The notes under the pieces were generated by a model that worked only from the letters and a program-made list of their open reading frames with translations, was not told the origin of the DNA and ran no database searches. Shown one piece after another: positions 14,891 through 27,430 of a stretch of 39,361 nt of DNA. A program made the translations under genes and the position numbers. Each line of letters begins with the position of its first letter. Within the stretch, counting starts at the first letter, position 1. The stretch spans positions 1-39,361 of the forward strand of contig QPIL01000108.1 in assembly GCA_003666325.1 (NCBI GenBank), read 5' to 3'. This DNA is from Methylococcales symbiont of Iophon sp. n. MRB-2018 (GTDB taxonomy: Bacteria; Pseudomonadota; Gammaproteobacteria; Methylococcales; Methylomonadaceae).

Positions 14891-15406
14891 TCAGGCTGCT
14901 ACTGCACTTAAATCAATATTTTCGTAGGTGCGTGTTTTTTTCCATCCAGAAAATTTGCTTTCATCAAATGCTAGGTCATGATCTATTGAATGTTCATAAC
15001 AACTTCTGAATAATCGTGCAGTTCTAAAAGCATGTAACTCATTATCGGCTGTCACAGTTTCTATATTTCCTACTTGAAAAGTTTTGTTGCGAGACTTTCT
15101 ATCTTTGACCCAAAAAACGGTATAGCAAAGGTAGCTTTTATCTTTTCTATGGTCATACTTTATAGTTCTTGAAACGCCTGTAATTCCAGTGGTTGTTTTG
15201 TTTTTAGGGAGCTTCAAAAAACGAGTTTTACTGCCTTTTAAAACAATCAGCATTTGATCGCGCCATGTGATGGCGGCCCGTAAAGACTTGCCTTTATTTC
15301 CCCAAAGTTTATGAGAAAAATAGCGACTACTCTCTTTGCCTCGCCTAACAATGCGTACTTGAAAACCAAAAGCATCAGGTTCTGTGATATGTTTATCTTT
15401 TGCCAT
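14891..15406 (-). CDS. AP2/ERF-like DNA-binding domain protein (171 aa)
   Basis: The second half contains TGITGVSRT, YLCYTVFWV, RNKTFQVGN and a helix with ELHAFRTARLFRS: the three-strand plus helix pattern of an AP2 domain as found in bacteria and phages. The first half (FGFQVRIVRRGKESSRYFSHKLWGNKGKSLRAAITWRDQML) has a similar R-R-G-K...FS...G....AA..WRD layout, so two tandem AP2-like units are likely. Bacterial AP2 domains are usually attached to HNH homing endonucleases; no such domain is present. Expression has a TGTGGAGT ribosome-binding site before the ATG. It may be a relic of a mobile intron or a repurposed DNA-binding protein. Confidence 0.72.
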   Translation of the reverse strand: MAKDKHITEPDAFGFQVRIVRRGKESSRYFSHKLWGNKGKSLRAAITWRDQMLIVLKGSKTRFLKLPKNKTTTGITGVSRTIKYDHRKDKSYLCYTVFWVKDRKSRNKTFQVGNIETVTADNELHAFRTARLFRSCYEHSIDHDLAFDESKFSGWKKTRTYENIDLSAVAA

Positions 15407-15724
15407 ATTGCCAATACTCCACAGTGCTTAATGTACTCTACCCAGATATGGACGAGTATAGAATTTTTCTGCTAGTTCGTGTAAGTAAACGCGGCAGAAT
15501 ATCTTAAAAGCAGTCATTATTCAAGAAAAAAGACAGAGGATCTCTGTTATTTATGAGTTTTAAAAATTACAAACCCAATTAAAGACCTTAGCAGAAATTC
15601 AAGTATACCCCCTTTTTTATTACGCAAACACTTAGTAATTTAGTGTAGAATAACGCCAAAACACGTTTGATATGCTTCGTGTTATTATAACCTTTTGTTT
15701 TATATTATTTTTTTGGAGAATATA

Positions 15725-16330
15725 ATGAGTGTTTTAGTCGGAAAACAAGCTCCTGATTTTACAGTTCCTGCAGTACTGGGTAACGGTGATATTGTCGATT
15801 CTTTTAGTTTTTCAGAAGCAACAAGTGGAAAATATGCACTTGTGTTTTTCTATCCATTGGATTTTACTTTTGTTTGTCCTAGTGAGTTAATTGCTTTAGA
15901 TCATCGTATAGAAGAGTTTACTAATCGTGGTGTTGAGGTTGTAGCGGTGTCAATTGATTCTCATTTCACCCATAACGCATGGCGTAATACAGCTATTAAT
16001 GATGGGGGAATTGGTCCAGTTCGTTATACCATGGCTGCTGATATGGATCACCAAATTTGTAAAGCTTATGATGTAGAAGCAATAACCCCTGCTGTTGCAT
16101 ATCGTGGTAGTTTTTTAATTGATAAAAATGGTTTGGTTCGTCATCAAGTTGTTAATGACCTACCTTTAGGTCGTAATATTGATGAGATGATTCGTATGGT
16201 AGATGCTTTACAGTTCCATGAAGAGCATGGTGAAGTTTGTCCAGCTGGCTGGAATAAAGGTGATGCCGGAATGGATGCAAGTCCAGCGGGCGTAGCTGAC
16301 TACTTAAGCAGTAACGCTGAATCGCTTTAA
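15725..16330 (+). CDS. Typical 2-Cys peroxiredoxin (Prx1/AhpC family, 201 aa)
   Basis: Reduces hydrogen peroxide and organic peroxides using a thiol electron donor. The ATG at 15725 is preceded by TTTTGGAGAAT; an earlier in-frame TTG at 15695 has no such site. Motifs: FYPLDFTFVCPSE with peroxidatic Cys51, SIDSHFTHNAWR, GGIGPVRY and HGEVCPAGW with resolving Cys172. The GGIG and C-terminal Tyr-Leu element suggest the peroxide-sensitive type that can be over-oxidised. An upstream inverted repeat AACACG...CGTGTT (15660-15683) may be a regulatory element; no OxyR site could be claimed. A strong terminator follows. Confidence 0.93.
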   Translation: MSVLVGKQAPDFTVPAVLGNGDIVDSFSFSEATSGKYALVFFYPLDFTFVCPSELIALDHRIEEFTNRGVEVVAVSIDSHFTHNAWRNTAINDGGIGPVRYTMAADMDHQICKAYDVEAITPAVAYRGSFLIDKNGLVRHQVVNDLPLGRNIDEMIRMVDALQFHEEHGEVCPAGWNKGDAGMDASPAGVADYLSSNAESL

Positions 16331-16359
16331 CAAATAAGTTGCAAGAAAACAATAAAAAA

Positions 16360-16392
16360 GGCGGGTGCATTAATTATGCACCCGCCTTTTTT
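16360..16392 (+). terminator. Rho-independent terminator of the peroxiredoxin gene
   Basis: GGCGGGTGCAT (16360-16370) pairs perfectly with ATGCACCCGCC (16376-16386) around the loop TAATT, followed by six T residues. A run of A precedes it, so it may also work in the opposite direction. The GC-rich stem is striking in this AT-rich DNA. Confidence 0.92.
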
Positions 16393-16619
16393 ACTCTGCA
16401 TTTTTGTTTTTTTCAGAATCTTTTATTAATTTTAATCGAACAAAGAAAGCAACTACAGTGCCACTAAAAAAACAATAGATCCACTTTTTTCGCGGTTAAA
16501 TAAAACCACGGCTATGTATTCAGCTTATATCATATTCAAAAAATAACCAAACCAAATAGCTCCACTCTCTACTGCACAAACTGCTAACAAAACCATCCTC
16601 ATTTAGTATTTCATTCCAA

Positions 16620-16640
16620 AGTCTTTAGTCTTTAGTCTTT
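16620..16640. repeat. Three heptamer repeats AGTCTTT
   Basis: Three consecutive AGTCTTT units (reverse complement AAAGACT) in a gap otherwise without genes (16393-16697). They are the same heptamer as the long array at 39233-39361, in reverse orientation. Confidence 0.75.
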
Positions 16641-16698
16641 TCTAAATAAACCTAATTTTTCTAAAGGGTGATCGTATGGCATACAAAGCTATAGACAT

Positions 16699-16734
16699 AA
16701 AAAAACCCAATTATTAAAATAATCGGGTTTTTTT
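16699..16734 (-). terminator. Terminator of groESL
   Basis: AAACCC-A-ATTATT pairs with AATAAT-C-GGGTTT with one mismatch. On the minus strand it is followed by a T-run, immediately after the 3' end of groEL. It fits a rho-independent terminator for the chaperonin operon. Confidence 0.8.
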
Positions 16735-16765
16735 AATAAAACGTATTTTAAGACAGGTGCGCGTT

Positions 16766-18448
<1,683 letters not shown>

Positions 18449-18454
18449 TTAGGC

Positions 18455-18745
18455 TTAACCTAAAATACCCATAACATCTTCTTCACGCATAACAATCAGT
18501 TCTTCACCATCAATTTTGACTTCGTTACCTGAGTATTTGCCAAAAAGTACTTTATCGCCAACCTTTACCTCTAATGTCCGAATATCGCCATTGTCCAGTT
18601 GCTTGCCATTACCTATTGCTAAAACCTCACCTTCACTGGGTTTTTCAGCGGCTGATCCTGGCAATACGATACCTCCTGCAGATGTTGTTTCTTCTTCAAC
18701 ACGTTTAACGATAATTCTATCGTGTAACGGACGTATATTCATCAA
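18455..18745 (-). CDS. groES: Co-chaperonin GroES (10 kDa)
   Basis: GroES caps the GroEL ring. The 96-aa chain begins [17 protein letters not shown], contains the mobile loop [17 protein letters not shown] and [28 protein letters not shown], matching the family in full. A good ribosome-binding site (AAGGGGAAT) precedes the ATG. Cotranscribed with groEL. Confidence 0.97.
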   Translation of the reverse strand: MMNIRPLHDRIIVKRVEEETTSAGGIVLPGSAAEKPSEGEVLAIGNGKQLDNGDIRTLEVKVGDKVLFGKYSGNEVKIDGEELIVMREEDVMGILG

Positions 18746-18787
18746 TATTCCCCTTAAAATAATAAAAATTAACTACAATACAATATA

Positions 18788-18841
18788 CTAGCACTCGCTT
18801 TATTACGAGCACTATAATAATTTGGTTTTTCTCTCTGTCAA
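18788..18841 (-). promoter_or_regulatory. groESL promoter with a degenerate CIRCE-like operator
   Basis: On the minus strand, TTGACA (complement 18836-18841) and TATTAT (complement 18814-18819) are 16 bases apart. Overlapping and just downstream is an inverted repeat, plus strand CTAGCACTC (18788-18796), ten bases, then GAGCACTAT (18807-18815). CIRCE is TTAGCACTC-N9-GAGTGCTAA; the first arm matches eight of nine, the second is poorer and the spacing is one base longer. It may be an HrcA operator in decay or an unrelated repeat. A sigma-32 promoter was not found. Confidence 0.45.
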
Positions 18842-18885
18842 ACCTGTGGCATCATTCCTTCTAGCATCATCATTAAATCAATCCA

Positions 18886-19629
18886 ATGAATGACCAACAA
18901 CTACTGCGCTATAGTCGTCAAATCATGCTCCCTCAAATTGATATCGAGGGACAGCAAAAACTATTAACAGCTAAAGTCCTTATTATTGGTGCGGGAGGGC
19001 TAGGCTCCCCTGCTTCCATTTACCTTGCCGCAGCGGGGGTGGGACACATTACGATTTATGATGATGATGAAGTTGAGTTATCCAATTTACCAAGACAGAT
19101 TGCTCACCACACAAACGATATAGGGACAGACAAAGTTATTTCAACCCAAAAGACCTTAAAAAAAATAAACCCTGAAGTCAAAGTAATTGCAGTTAAGCAG
19201 CGACTGGAAGGAAAGAAATTGGAAAAAGAAGTAAAAAATGTAGATGTAGTACTGGATTGCTGTGATAACTTTAGCACACGATTTGCTGTTAATGTGGCTT
19301 GTGTTAAGCAAAAAACACCATTGGTTTCTGGTGCAGCTATTCGATTTGAAGGACAGGTTTCAGTATTTACCCACGGTAGCAATAACAGCCCTTGCTATAA
19401 CTGTCTTTATACTGATAACGGTGAAGAAGTGCAAAATTGTGCCACTAACGGTGTAATCGCACCTATTACCGGCATTGTCGGCAGCATTCAAGCGATGGAG
19501 GCATTAAAGCTAATCATCGGGTTCGGAAAAACATTAACAGGACGGCTATTACTTCTGGATGGATTGTCCATGCAATGGAATGAAATGAAATTAACTAAAA
19601 ACAGCCAATGTCCAACCTGTAGTAAATGA
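18886..19629 (+). CDS. moeB: MoeB/ThiF-family adenylyltransferase (molybdopterin-synthase activating enzyme)
   Basis: Activates the C-terminus of MoaD (or ThiS) by adenylation, for molybdenum cofactor or thiazole synthesis. The 247-aa protein has the nucleotide-binding GAGGLGS (residues 35-41), the catalytic Arg near SNLPRQ (Arg70), DCCDNFSTRFAVN, and a zinc site made of CYNC and a terminal CPTC. Length (E. coli MoeB about 249) and no C-terminal rhodanese domain favour MoeB; ThiF cannot be excluded, since neither moaD nor thiS is adjacent. The start ATG has no Shine-Dalgarno. It is divergent from groESL. Confidence 0.85.
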   Translation: MNDQQLLRYSRQIMLPQIDIEGQQKLLTAKVLIIGAGGLGSPASIYLAAAGVGHITIYDDDEVELSNLPRQIAHHTNDIGTDKVISTQKTLKKINPEVKVIAVKQRLEGKKLEKEVKNVDVVLDCCDNFSTRFAVNVACVKQKTPLVSGAAIRFEGQVSVFTHGSNNSPCYNCLYTDNGEEVQNCATNGVIAPITGIVGSIQAMEALKLIIGFGKTLTGRLLLLDGLSMQWNEMKLTKNSQCPTCSK

Positions 19630-19682
19630 GACAGGTGGGCAATACACACTTCTCTACCTCATTGAGTTGTTATTTCTTTATG

Positions 19683-19892
19683 CTAAGGTCTCATAACATA
19701 ACTTTTCACTTTAGCAATGGCTTGTTCTGCCAAATCAAGTACCAGAGAATCACTGTCGCCATGTGGCTCAATATCACCAAATGGCTCGCCTTGCCTCATG
19801 GTGTACATATAAATAAAGTAGCCTAGGGGCGCAAATGCTAATCCAGCAATAATTAGCATACAAATAAAAAGTACAATCAAGTCAAAAACCAT
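19683..19892 (-). CDS. Small membrane protein of unknown function (69 aa)
   Basis: The start is taken at the methionine of MVFDLIVLF (19892), because GAGGAGAGG stands directly upstream; a longer frame from 19931 lacks such a site. One long hydrophobic segment covers residues 3-27 (FDLIVLFICMLIIAGLAFAPLG), followed by YFIYMYTMRQGEPFGDIEPH and a soluble amphipathic tail with LDLAEQAIAKVKSYV. I do not recognise the family. It is isolated between moeB and an IS110 remnant. Confidence 0.7.
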   Translation of the reverse strand: MVFDLIVLFICMLIIAGLAFAPLGYFIYMYTMRQGEPFGDIEPHGDSDSLVLDLAEQAIAKVKSYVMRP

Positions 19893-20062
19893 AATACCTC
19901 TCCTCATTATTTTTAGAAAACCTAGGTTCAATATAACCCCTTGTATGATTAAAGCAACCGTTGGAAAGCAATGGTTGCGACATCATCCCAATTTAACTCG
20001 AACAGTTGCTGGGAACATTAAGATTCCGTATCTACAAGACAGAGAAACCAGGGTATTTGATT

Positions 20063-20350
20063 ATGACAAATATAGCGGATACATTCAATATAGTATTAGA
20101 GGTTTCATTTAATACGAATAAAACAGCGCGTTATACCAATGACATCAATGGATTTAAACAACTATTGAATCCTATTTTAGATAAAAAGAGAGTGGGTGTT
20201 GCGATGGAATCCACGAGGGGATATGAAAGACCTTTGGTCGGGTTTATTCAAGATAAGGGTGTTGCAGTGAGTGTTGTCAATGCTAAACGCATTAGAGATT
20301 ACGCTTGTTATTCGTCTTTTTTCAGAAGCTCTCTAGGATATGATTGCTGA
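20063..20350 (+). pseudogene. IS110-family transposase remnant (N-terminal part)
   Basis: The frame from the ATG at 20063 reads NIVLEVSFNTNKTARYTND, GFKQLL, VGVAMESTRGYERPLVGF and AVSVVNAKRIRDYA. This is the N-terminal DEDD/RuvC-like domain of IS110 transposases (D-x-LD...F.N...G...L...MEATG.YE..L...G..V.VVN...VRD.A). The first Asp motif is damaged and the glycine of the ATGGYE motif is changed to R. The frame breaks after CYSSFFRSS and the C-terminal Ser-containing domain is absent. Nearby DNA to 20400 looks like further decay. It lies next to tRNA-Lys. Confidence 0.75.
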
Positions 20351-20424
20351 ACGTGCATTACTTGCCCCCAGTTATTGAGAAGTTACAGCCACGCACGATA
20401 AGCCTTGTTTTTTACTAACCTTAT

Positions 20425-20500
20425 TGGTGGGTCGTGACGGATTTGAACCGTCGACCATCGCATTAAAAGTGCGGTGCTCTACCAACTGAGCTAACGACCC
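20425..20500 (-). tRNA. tRNA-Lys (UUU), CCA encoded
   Basis: The minus strand reads GGGTCGTTAGCTCAGTTGG..., with acceptor GGGTCGT pairing ACGACCC, D arm GCTC/GAGC, anticodon stem CGCAC/ATGCG with loop CTTTTAA and anticodon TTT, and T arm GACGGTTCAAATCCGTC. The plus-strand TGG at 20425-20427 provides the 3' CCA. The length is 76 bases. All arms are intact. No other tRNA lies near, so it is a single tRNA transcript, with an IS110 remnant just downstream of its 3' end. Confidence 0.97.
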
Positions 20501-20646
20501 CTACAGAGTTCACCGATTATAATGTATTTTTTAAAGTTAGCAAGATTTTATTTAAGTTAGATAAACACATTTCTACGCACAATACTTTAAAACAATCATT
20601 TATAGAGATAGACTATTGAGAAATTTAACTACCGGCCATCAGAATT

Positions 20647-20753
20647 ATGAAAAGTACCATTGTAGGAATAGGCAATGTGGGACCTATCCCTTGCAGTACT
20701 TATTGCCTAAAATAACAAAGTGATTGCACTAGATATAATCGCCTGTCACGGCC
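20647..20753 (+). pseudogene. N-terminal remnant of a UDP-glucose 6-dehydrogenase (ugd)-like gene
   Basis: From the ATG at 20647: MKSTIVGIGNVG, and in a second frame SLAVLIA and after a stop codon NNKVIALDIIA. Stitched together these give the Rossmann start of UDP-glucose dehydrogenases (MKITIVGxGYVGL S.AVLIAQ.N.V.ALDI). One small insertion and one nonsense change break it, and the rest of the gene is gone. Because the recovered motif is only about 35 residues long, the identity is moderately supported. It lies immediately upstream of the atp promoter. Confidence 0.55.
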
Positions 20754-20877
20754 TTTTGGGTTGGGTGAATTCAACCCATAAATGCAACTGATTCGCTGAT
20801 TTTGTCAGTTTAGACGTATTCTATATTGGCATACGACACCAGTTTCAGACTCGTTTCGTATTGGAGAAGGCAGAGGC

Positions 20878-20906
20878 TTGATTTATTACTGCATCAAAGC
20901 TATAAT
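20878..20906 (+). promoter_or_regulatory. Sigma-70 promoter of the atp operon
   Basis: TTGATT at 20878-20883, a 17-base spacer and a perfect TATAAT at 20901-20906. Transcription would begin near 20913, about 22 bases before the atpI start. This is the best promoter match in the window and is correctly placed for the whole operon. Confidence 0.8.
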
Positions 20907-20934
20907 CTTCCAGCTAAATAATATGGAATAGGTA

Positions 20935-21315
20935 ATGACAGAAGAAACAAGCTTTTCGACTGTTAATAAAATCTTGTTAATGCAGGCGTTAGTGATAGTC
21001 ATCGCAAGTCTAGGTTTACTGATTTTTGGGAAAACCAACTGGATCATTTCTTCATTACTCGGAGGATTGATTGCTTTTATACCTAATCTGTATTTTGCAT
21101 ATCGTATTTCACTGAGCAAAGGTCAAAGTGCAAAGAAAATTGTACAGTCTTTTTACAGTGGCGAATCAAGAAAAATATTGATGACTTGCGTACTCTTTGC
21201 TGTTGCCTTTCAACTGCCTAATGTGCAGTTTTTTCCATTAATGGCCTGCTTTGTAGCTGTATTGTCTATTTTCTGGCTTGCGCTAATCTTATTTGCGCAG
21301 GATTTTAAAATTTAA
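20935..21315 (+). CDS. atpI: ATP synthase protein I (AtpI)
   Basis: AtpI helps assemble the c-ring and is often the first gene of the operon. The 126-aa product has four hydrophobic helices (residues 14-29, 35-52, 80-97 and 102-120: ALVIVIASLGLLIFG, SLLGGLIAFIPNLYFAYRIS, LMTCVLFAVAFQLP, FVAVLSIFWLALILFAQDF) and a central basic loop (SKGQSAKKIVQSFYSGES), the usual AtpI plan. GGAATAGGT precedes the ATG. It starts the operon 12 bp before atpB. Confidence 0.92.
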   Translation: MTEETSFSTVNKILLMQALVIVIASLGLLIFGKTNWIISSLLGGLIAFIPNLYFAYRISLSKGQSAKKIVQSFYSGESRKILMTCVLFAVAFQLPNVQFFPLMACFVAVLSIFWLALILFAQDFKI

Positions 21316-21321
21316 TTGTGA

Positions 21322-22092
<771 letters not shown>

Positions 22093-22100
22093 ATTCTTAA

Positions 22101-22415
<315 letters not shown>

Positions 22416-22424
22416 AGCTGAGTT

Positions 22425-22471
22425 AAGTGGACAATAGTCCGCTTGTACGAAACTTATGCCTAAGGTATAAG
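22425..22471 (+). promoter_or_regulatory. Two consecutive hairpins in the atpE-atpF gap
   Basis: First: AAGTGGAC (22425-22432) pairs with GTCCGCTT (22437-22444) around AATA, with one G-U pair. Second: CTTATGCC (22453-22460) pairs with GGTATAAG (22464-22471) around TAA, also one G-U pair. Neither is followed by a T-run, so they are more likely RNA-stabilising or processing structures than terminators. Confidence 0.55.
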
Positions 22472-22519
22472 CTTTACCATTATTAATAACAACTTTAATA
22501 ATAACCAAGGGAGCCAACT

Positions 22520-22990
22520 GTGAGTATCAATGCTACTCTGATAGGTCAAATGATCACCTTTACATTACTGGTATGGTTTACCATGAAGTATGTGTGGCCA
22601 CCATTAATTGAAGCTTTGGAAGCACGTAAACAGAAAATTTCTGAGGGTCTTATTGCTGCCGAAAAAGGTCAGGAAGATGTTAAATTGGCTGAGAAAAGGG
22701 CGATAAAATATCTTAAAGAAGCCAAAGCAGAATCTGCAAATATTATTGCACTTGCTCAAAAACGTGCCAATGATGTGGTTGCAGAATCAAAACAAACTGC
22801 CAAAGTGGAAGGTGAAAAATTGATTGAAGCGGCCAAAGCACAAATAAACCAAGAGATTCAGCAAGCAAAAGAAAGTTTACGCAAAGAAGTGTCTTCATTA
22901 GCGTTAAAAGCCGCTGAACAAATTTTGCAAGAAGAAGTTGATAAAGCAAAACATAAAGAGCTTATCAACAAAGTTTCTGAGCAATTATAA
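22520..22990 (+). CDS. atpF: ATP synthase F0 subunit b
   Basis: The peripheral stalk dimer. One N-terminal helix (residues 3-21: INATLIGQMITFTLLVWFTMKYVWPP) anchors a long charged coiled coil up to residue 156 (ALEARKQKISEGLIAAEKG to EQILQEEVDKAKHKELINKVSEQL). The start is GTG at 22520, nine bases after AAGGGAGCC. 156 residues equals E. coli subunit b. The GTG start and a preceding 104-bp gap set its expression apart from atpE. It is followed by atpH after 12 bp. Confidence 0.96.
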   Translation: MSINATLIGQMITFTLLVWFTMKYVWPPLIEALEARKQKISEGLIAAEKGQEDVKLAEKRAIKYLKEAKAESANIIALAQKRANDVVAESKQTAKVEGEKLIEAAKAQINQEIQQAKESLRKEVSSLALKAAEQILQEEVDKAKHKELINKVSEQL

Positions 22991-23002
22991 GGTATAAGAC
23001 TA

Positions 23003-23533
23003 ATGAGTGAATTATCAACATTAGCCAGGCCTTATGCACAAGCCGTTTTTAAAACGGCTGTAGCGAGCAAATCTGTCTCTGAATGGTCGGATATGCTGAG
23101 TTTTTTGTCTGTGGTCATGCAAGACAAAGAATTAATCGCTGTTATTGCCAACCCAAAAGTCAGTCAAGAACAACTCACGACATTGCTTTTGGATATTTGT
23201 CAGGATCAATTGAATGGAGAAGGTAGCAACCTGCTCAAATTATTACTTGAGAATGACAGATTATTGCTAACGCCTCAAATTTCGGAACTTTATGAGTCTT
23301 ATAAAGCAGATCATGAAGGTTATATCGACGTTGAAGTCATTAGTGCTTATACATTAACCAAAGAAGAGCAAAAGAAATTTGCGACTACGCTGAAAAAACA
23401 ATTGAACAAAAAGGTTCACATTACTACATCAATTGATAAAAGTTTAATTGGTGGCTTTCTTGCTAAAGCTGGAGACAAAGTAATTGACGGTTCAATCAAA
23501 GGTCAGCTTCAACAATTAGCTAAAAAACTCTAA
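23003..23533 (+). CDS. atpH: ATP synthase F1 subunit delta
   Basis: Links the peripheral stalk to F1. The 176-aa chain starts ELSTLARPYAQAVFKTAV, the usual N-terminal helical domain, continues with LLLDICQDQLNGEGSNLLKLLLENDRL, and ends with the C-terminal part IDKSLIGGFLAKAGDKVIDGSIKGQLQQLAKKL. Full length and intact. Tightly packed between atpF and atpA. Confidence 0.95.
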   Translation: MSELSTLARPYAQAVFKTAVASKSVSEWSDMLSFLSVVMQDKELIAVIANPKVSQEQLTTLLLDICQDQLNGEGSNLLKLLLENDRLLLTPQISELYESYKADHEGYIDVEVISAYTLTKEEQKKFATTLKKQLNKKVHITTSIDKSLIGGFLAKAGDKVIDGSIKGQLQQLAKKL

Positions 23534-23552
23534 ACCAGGGTGAAAAATTAAT

Positions 23553-25094
23553 ATGCAATTAAATCCATCTGAAATCAGCGATCTGATTAAAAAGAAGATA
23601 GAGAATTTCGATGTCACTATCGAAGCCCATACTGAAGGTACTGTAGTCAGTGTGACTGACGGTATTATTACCGTTCATGGCCTTTCTGAAGCCATGCAAG
23701 GTGAGATGCTGGAATTTCCAGAAAATACTTATGGCATGGCACTTAACTTAGAAAGAGACTCAGTCGGCGTTGTTATGCTAGGTGCATACCAACATATTTC
23801 TGAAGGCGATACAGTAAAATGTACTGGGAAAATCCTAGAAGTCCCTGTCGGTGAAGAGCTATTAGGCCGTGTTGTGGATGCACTAGGCAACCCTATTGAC
23901 GGTAAAGGTGCTATTGAAGCATCACAAAGCTCGCCTGTCGAAAAAATTGCACCGGGTGTAATCGCCAGACAATCGGTTGATCAACCAGTGCAATTAGGTT
24001 TGAAATCCATTGATTCAATGATTCCTGTTGGTCGTGGTCAACGTGAATTAATCATTGGTGACAGACAAACGGGGAAGACTGCAATTGCAGTCGATGCCAT
24101 TATCAACCAGAAAGGTACTGGTGTTAAATGTATTTATGTGGCTATCGGTCAAAAAAGATCTTCGATTGCTAATCTGGTTCGCAAACTAGAAGAACATGAT
24201 GCCTTAGCGCACACCATTATTGTTGTCGCCTCTGCCTCTGAATCTGCTGCCGTTCAATTCATTGCACCTTATGCTGGTTGTTCAATGGGTGAATACTTTA
24301 GAGATAAGGGTGAAGATGCGCTGATTATTTATGATGATTTAACCAAGCAAGCCTGGGCATATCGTCAAATGTCACTATTACTTCGTCGTCCACCGGGTCG
24401 CGAAGCTTATCCTGGTGATGTTTTCTACATCCATTCTCGCTTATTAGAAAGAGCTTCACGTATTAATGCAGCAGAAGTAGAAAAATTAACCAACGGTAAA
24501 GTCAAGGGAAAAACAGGTTCTTTAACAGCCTTACCAATTATTGAAACACAAGGCGGTGACGTATCCGCTTTTGTACCGACTAATGTTATTTCGATTACTG
24601 ACGGACAAATTTTCTTAGAATCAGACTTGTTTAACTCAGGCATTCGTCCTGCGGTTAATGCGGGTTTATCGGTATCTCGTGTAGGTGGTGCAGCACAAAC
24701 TAAGATCATTAAAAAGCTGGGTGGTGGTATTCGTCTTGATTTAGCACAATATCGTGAATTAGCGGCATTTGCACAATTTGCCTCTGATTTAGACGAAAGT
24801 ACACGCAAGCAAATTGAACGCGGACAACGTGTCACAGAATTGATGAAACAAGATCAATATTCACCGATGTCAGTGGCTGAAATGGGGGTTTCATTACACG
24901 CGGCTAATGAAGGCTTCCTTGATGATCTGGAGGTGGCAAAGGTTCAAGACTTTGAAAGCGCTTTAATCTCCTATATGAAGGCTGAAAAACCAAAATTAAT
25001 GAAACAGATTAATGACACAGGCGATTACAGCGATAAAATCAAGAAAGATATTCAGTCTGCTATAGAATCTTTCATTAAAACGAGTAGCTGGTAA
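23553..25094 (+). CDS. atpA: ATP synthase F1 subunit alpha
   Basis: Regulatory nucleotide-binding subunit of the F1 hexamer. The 513-aa protein has the P-loop GDRQTGKT at residues 169-176, the arginine-finger region near [17 protein letters not shown], and the usual [21 protein letters not shown]. Length and motifs are those of E. coli AtpA (513 aa). Its ATG lies 19 bases after atpH and there are nine bases between its stop and atpG. Confidence 0.98.
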   Translation: MQLNPSEISDLIKKKIENFDVTIEAHTEGTVVSVTDGIITVHGLSEAMQGEMLEFPENTYGMALNLERDSVGVVMLGAYQHISEGDTVKCTGKILEVPVGEELLGRVVDALGNPIDGKGAIEASQSSPVEKIAPGVIARQSVDQPVQLGLKSIDSMIPVGRGQRELIIGDRQTGKTAIAVDAIINQKGTGVKCIYVAIGQKRSSIANLVRKLEEHDALAHTIIVVASASESAAVQFIAPYAGCSMGEYFRDKGEDALIIYDDLTKQAWAYRQMSLLLRRPPGREAYPGDVFYIHSRLLERASRINAAEVEKLTNGKVKGKTGSLTALPIIETQGGDVSAFVPTNVISITDGQIFLESDLFNSGIRPAVNAGLSVSRVGGAAQTKIIKKLGGGIRLDLAQYRELAAFAQFASDLDESTRKQIERGQRVTELMKQDQYSPMSVAEMGVSLHAANEGFLDDLEVAKVQDFESALISYMKAEKPKLMKQINDTGDYSDKIKKDIQSAIESFIKTSSW

Positions 25095-25103
25095 GGGGTT
25101 CTT

Positions 25104-25982
25104 ATGGCTGTTGGTAAAGAGATACGCACCCAGATTGCGAGTATTAAAAATACGCAAAAAATCACCCGCGCCATGGAAATGGTGGCCGCCAGTAAAATGC
25201 GTAAAACCAAAGAAAGAATGCAGGCAACACGTCCGTATTCAAAAAAGATTAGTCAGATTATTCGTCACTTGGCACATGCTAATCCTGAATACAAACATTC
25301 TTTTCTCATCGACCGTGAAATAAAACGTGTAGGTATTATTGTTATAACATCTGACCGTGGTCTATGTGGTGGTTTAAATTCAAACTTATTTAGAACTATC
25401 CTGAAAGATCTGGCCGCATGGGACAAAGATAAGGTTGAAGTTGATATTTGTACTATTGGTAGCAAGGGCAGTAGCTTTTTTGCAGGCATTAATGCAAACC
25501 TTGTGGCACAAATTAGCAAGCTTGGAGATACACCACATCTTAATGATATCGTTGGTATTATTAAAGTAATGCTGGACTCCTATACCAAAGGTACCATTGA
25601 TGAATTATATGTAGTTAGCAATGAATTTGTTAATACCATGACCCAACAACCACAGGTTGAAAAACTAATCCCTGTTGTTGCCACTGAATTAGAAGATGAT
25701 GACAAAGATCACTTTGGTAATAAGCACTGGGATTATTTATATGAGCCTGATGCCAAAGAAGTATTGGACTCATTATTGGCACGTTATATAGAGTCTATTG
25801 TTTATCAAGGCTTAGTTGAAAACAATGCCTGTGAACAGTCTGCCAGAATGGTCGCGATGAAAAGTGCATCTGATAATGCCAGTAATATTATTGATGAATT
25901 GCAACTTGTCTATAACAAGGCAAGACAAGCAGCCATTACGCAAGAAATTTCAGAAATTGTTGCAGGGGCTGCTGCCGTTTAA
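25104..25982 (+). CDS. atpG: ATP synthase F1 subunit gamma
   Basis: The central rotor shaft. The 292-aa chain begins with [30 protein letters not shown] and ends with [53 protein letters not shown], the two helices of the antiparallel coiled coil. The middle has [16 protein letters not shown]. The sequence is complete. It is followed by atpD after 53 bp. Confidence 0.97.
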   Translation: MAVGKEIRTQIASIKNTQKITRAMEMVAASKMRKTKERMQATRPYSKKISQIIRHLAHANPEYKHSFLIDREIKRVGIIVITSDRGLCGGLNSNLFRTILKDLAAWDKDKVEVDICTIGSKGSSFFAGINANLVAQISKLGDTPHLNDIVGIIKVMLDSYTKGTIDELYVVSNEFVNTMTQQPQVEKLIPVVATELEDDDKDHFGNKHWDYLYEPDAKEVLDSLLARYIESIVYQGLVENNACEQSARMVAMKSASDNASNIIDELQLVYNKARQAAITQEISEIVAGAAAV

Positions 25983-26014
25983 TCACTAGACCAAACAGTA
26001 TACCAAAGAATTAA

Positions 26015-27412
<1,398 letters not shown>

Positions 27413-27430
27413 TCCATTGAGGAGATATTT

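Noticed and set aside
20425..20500. tRNA-Lys as an attachment site of a genomic island
   Set aside because: No duplicated tRNA end and no integrase gene were seen; only an IS110 remnant lies next to it.
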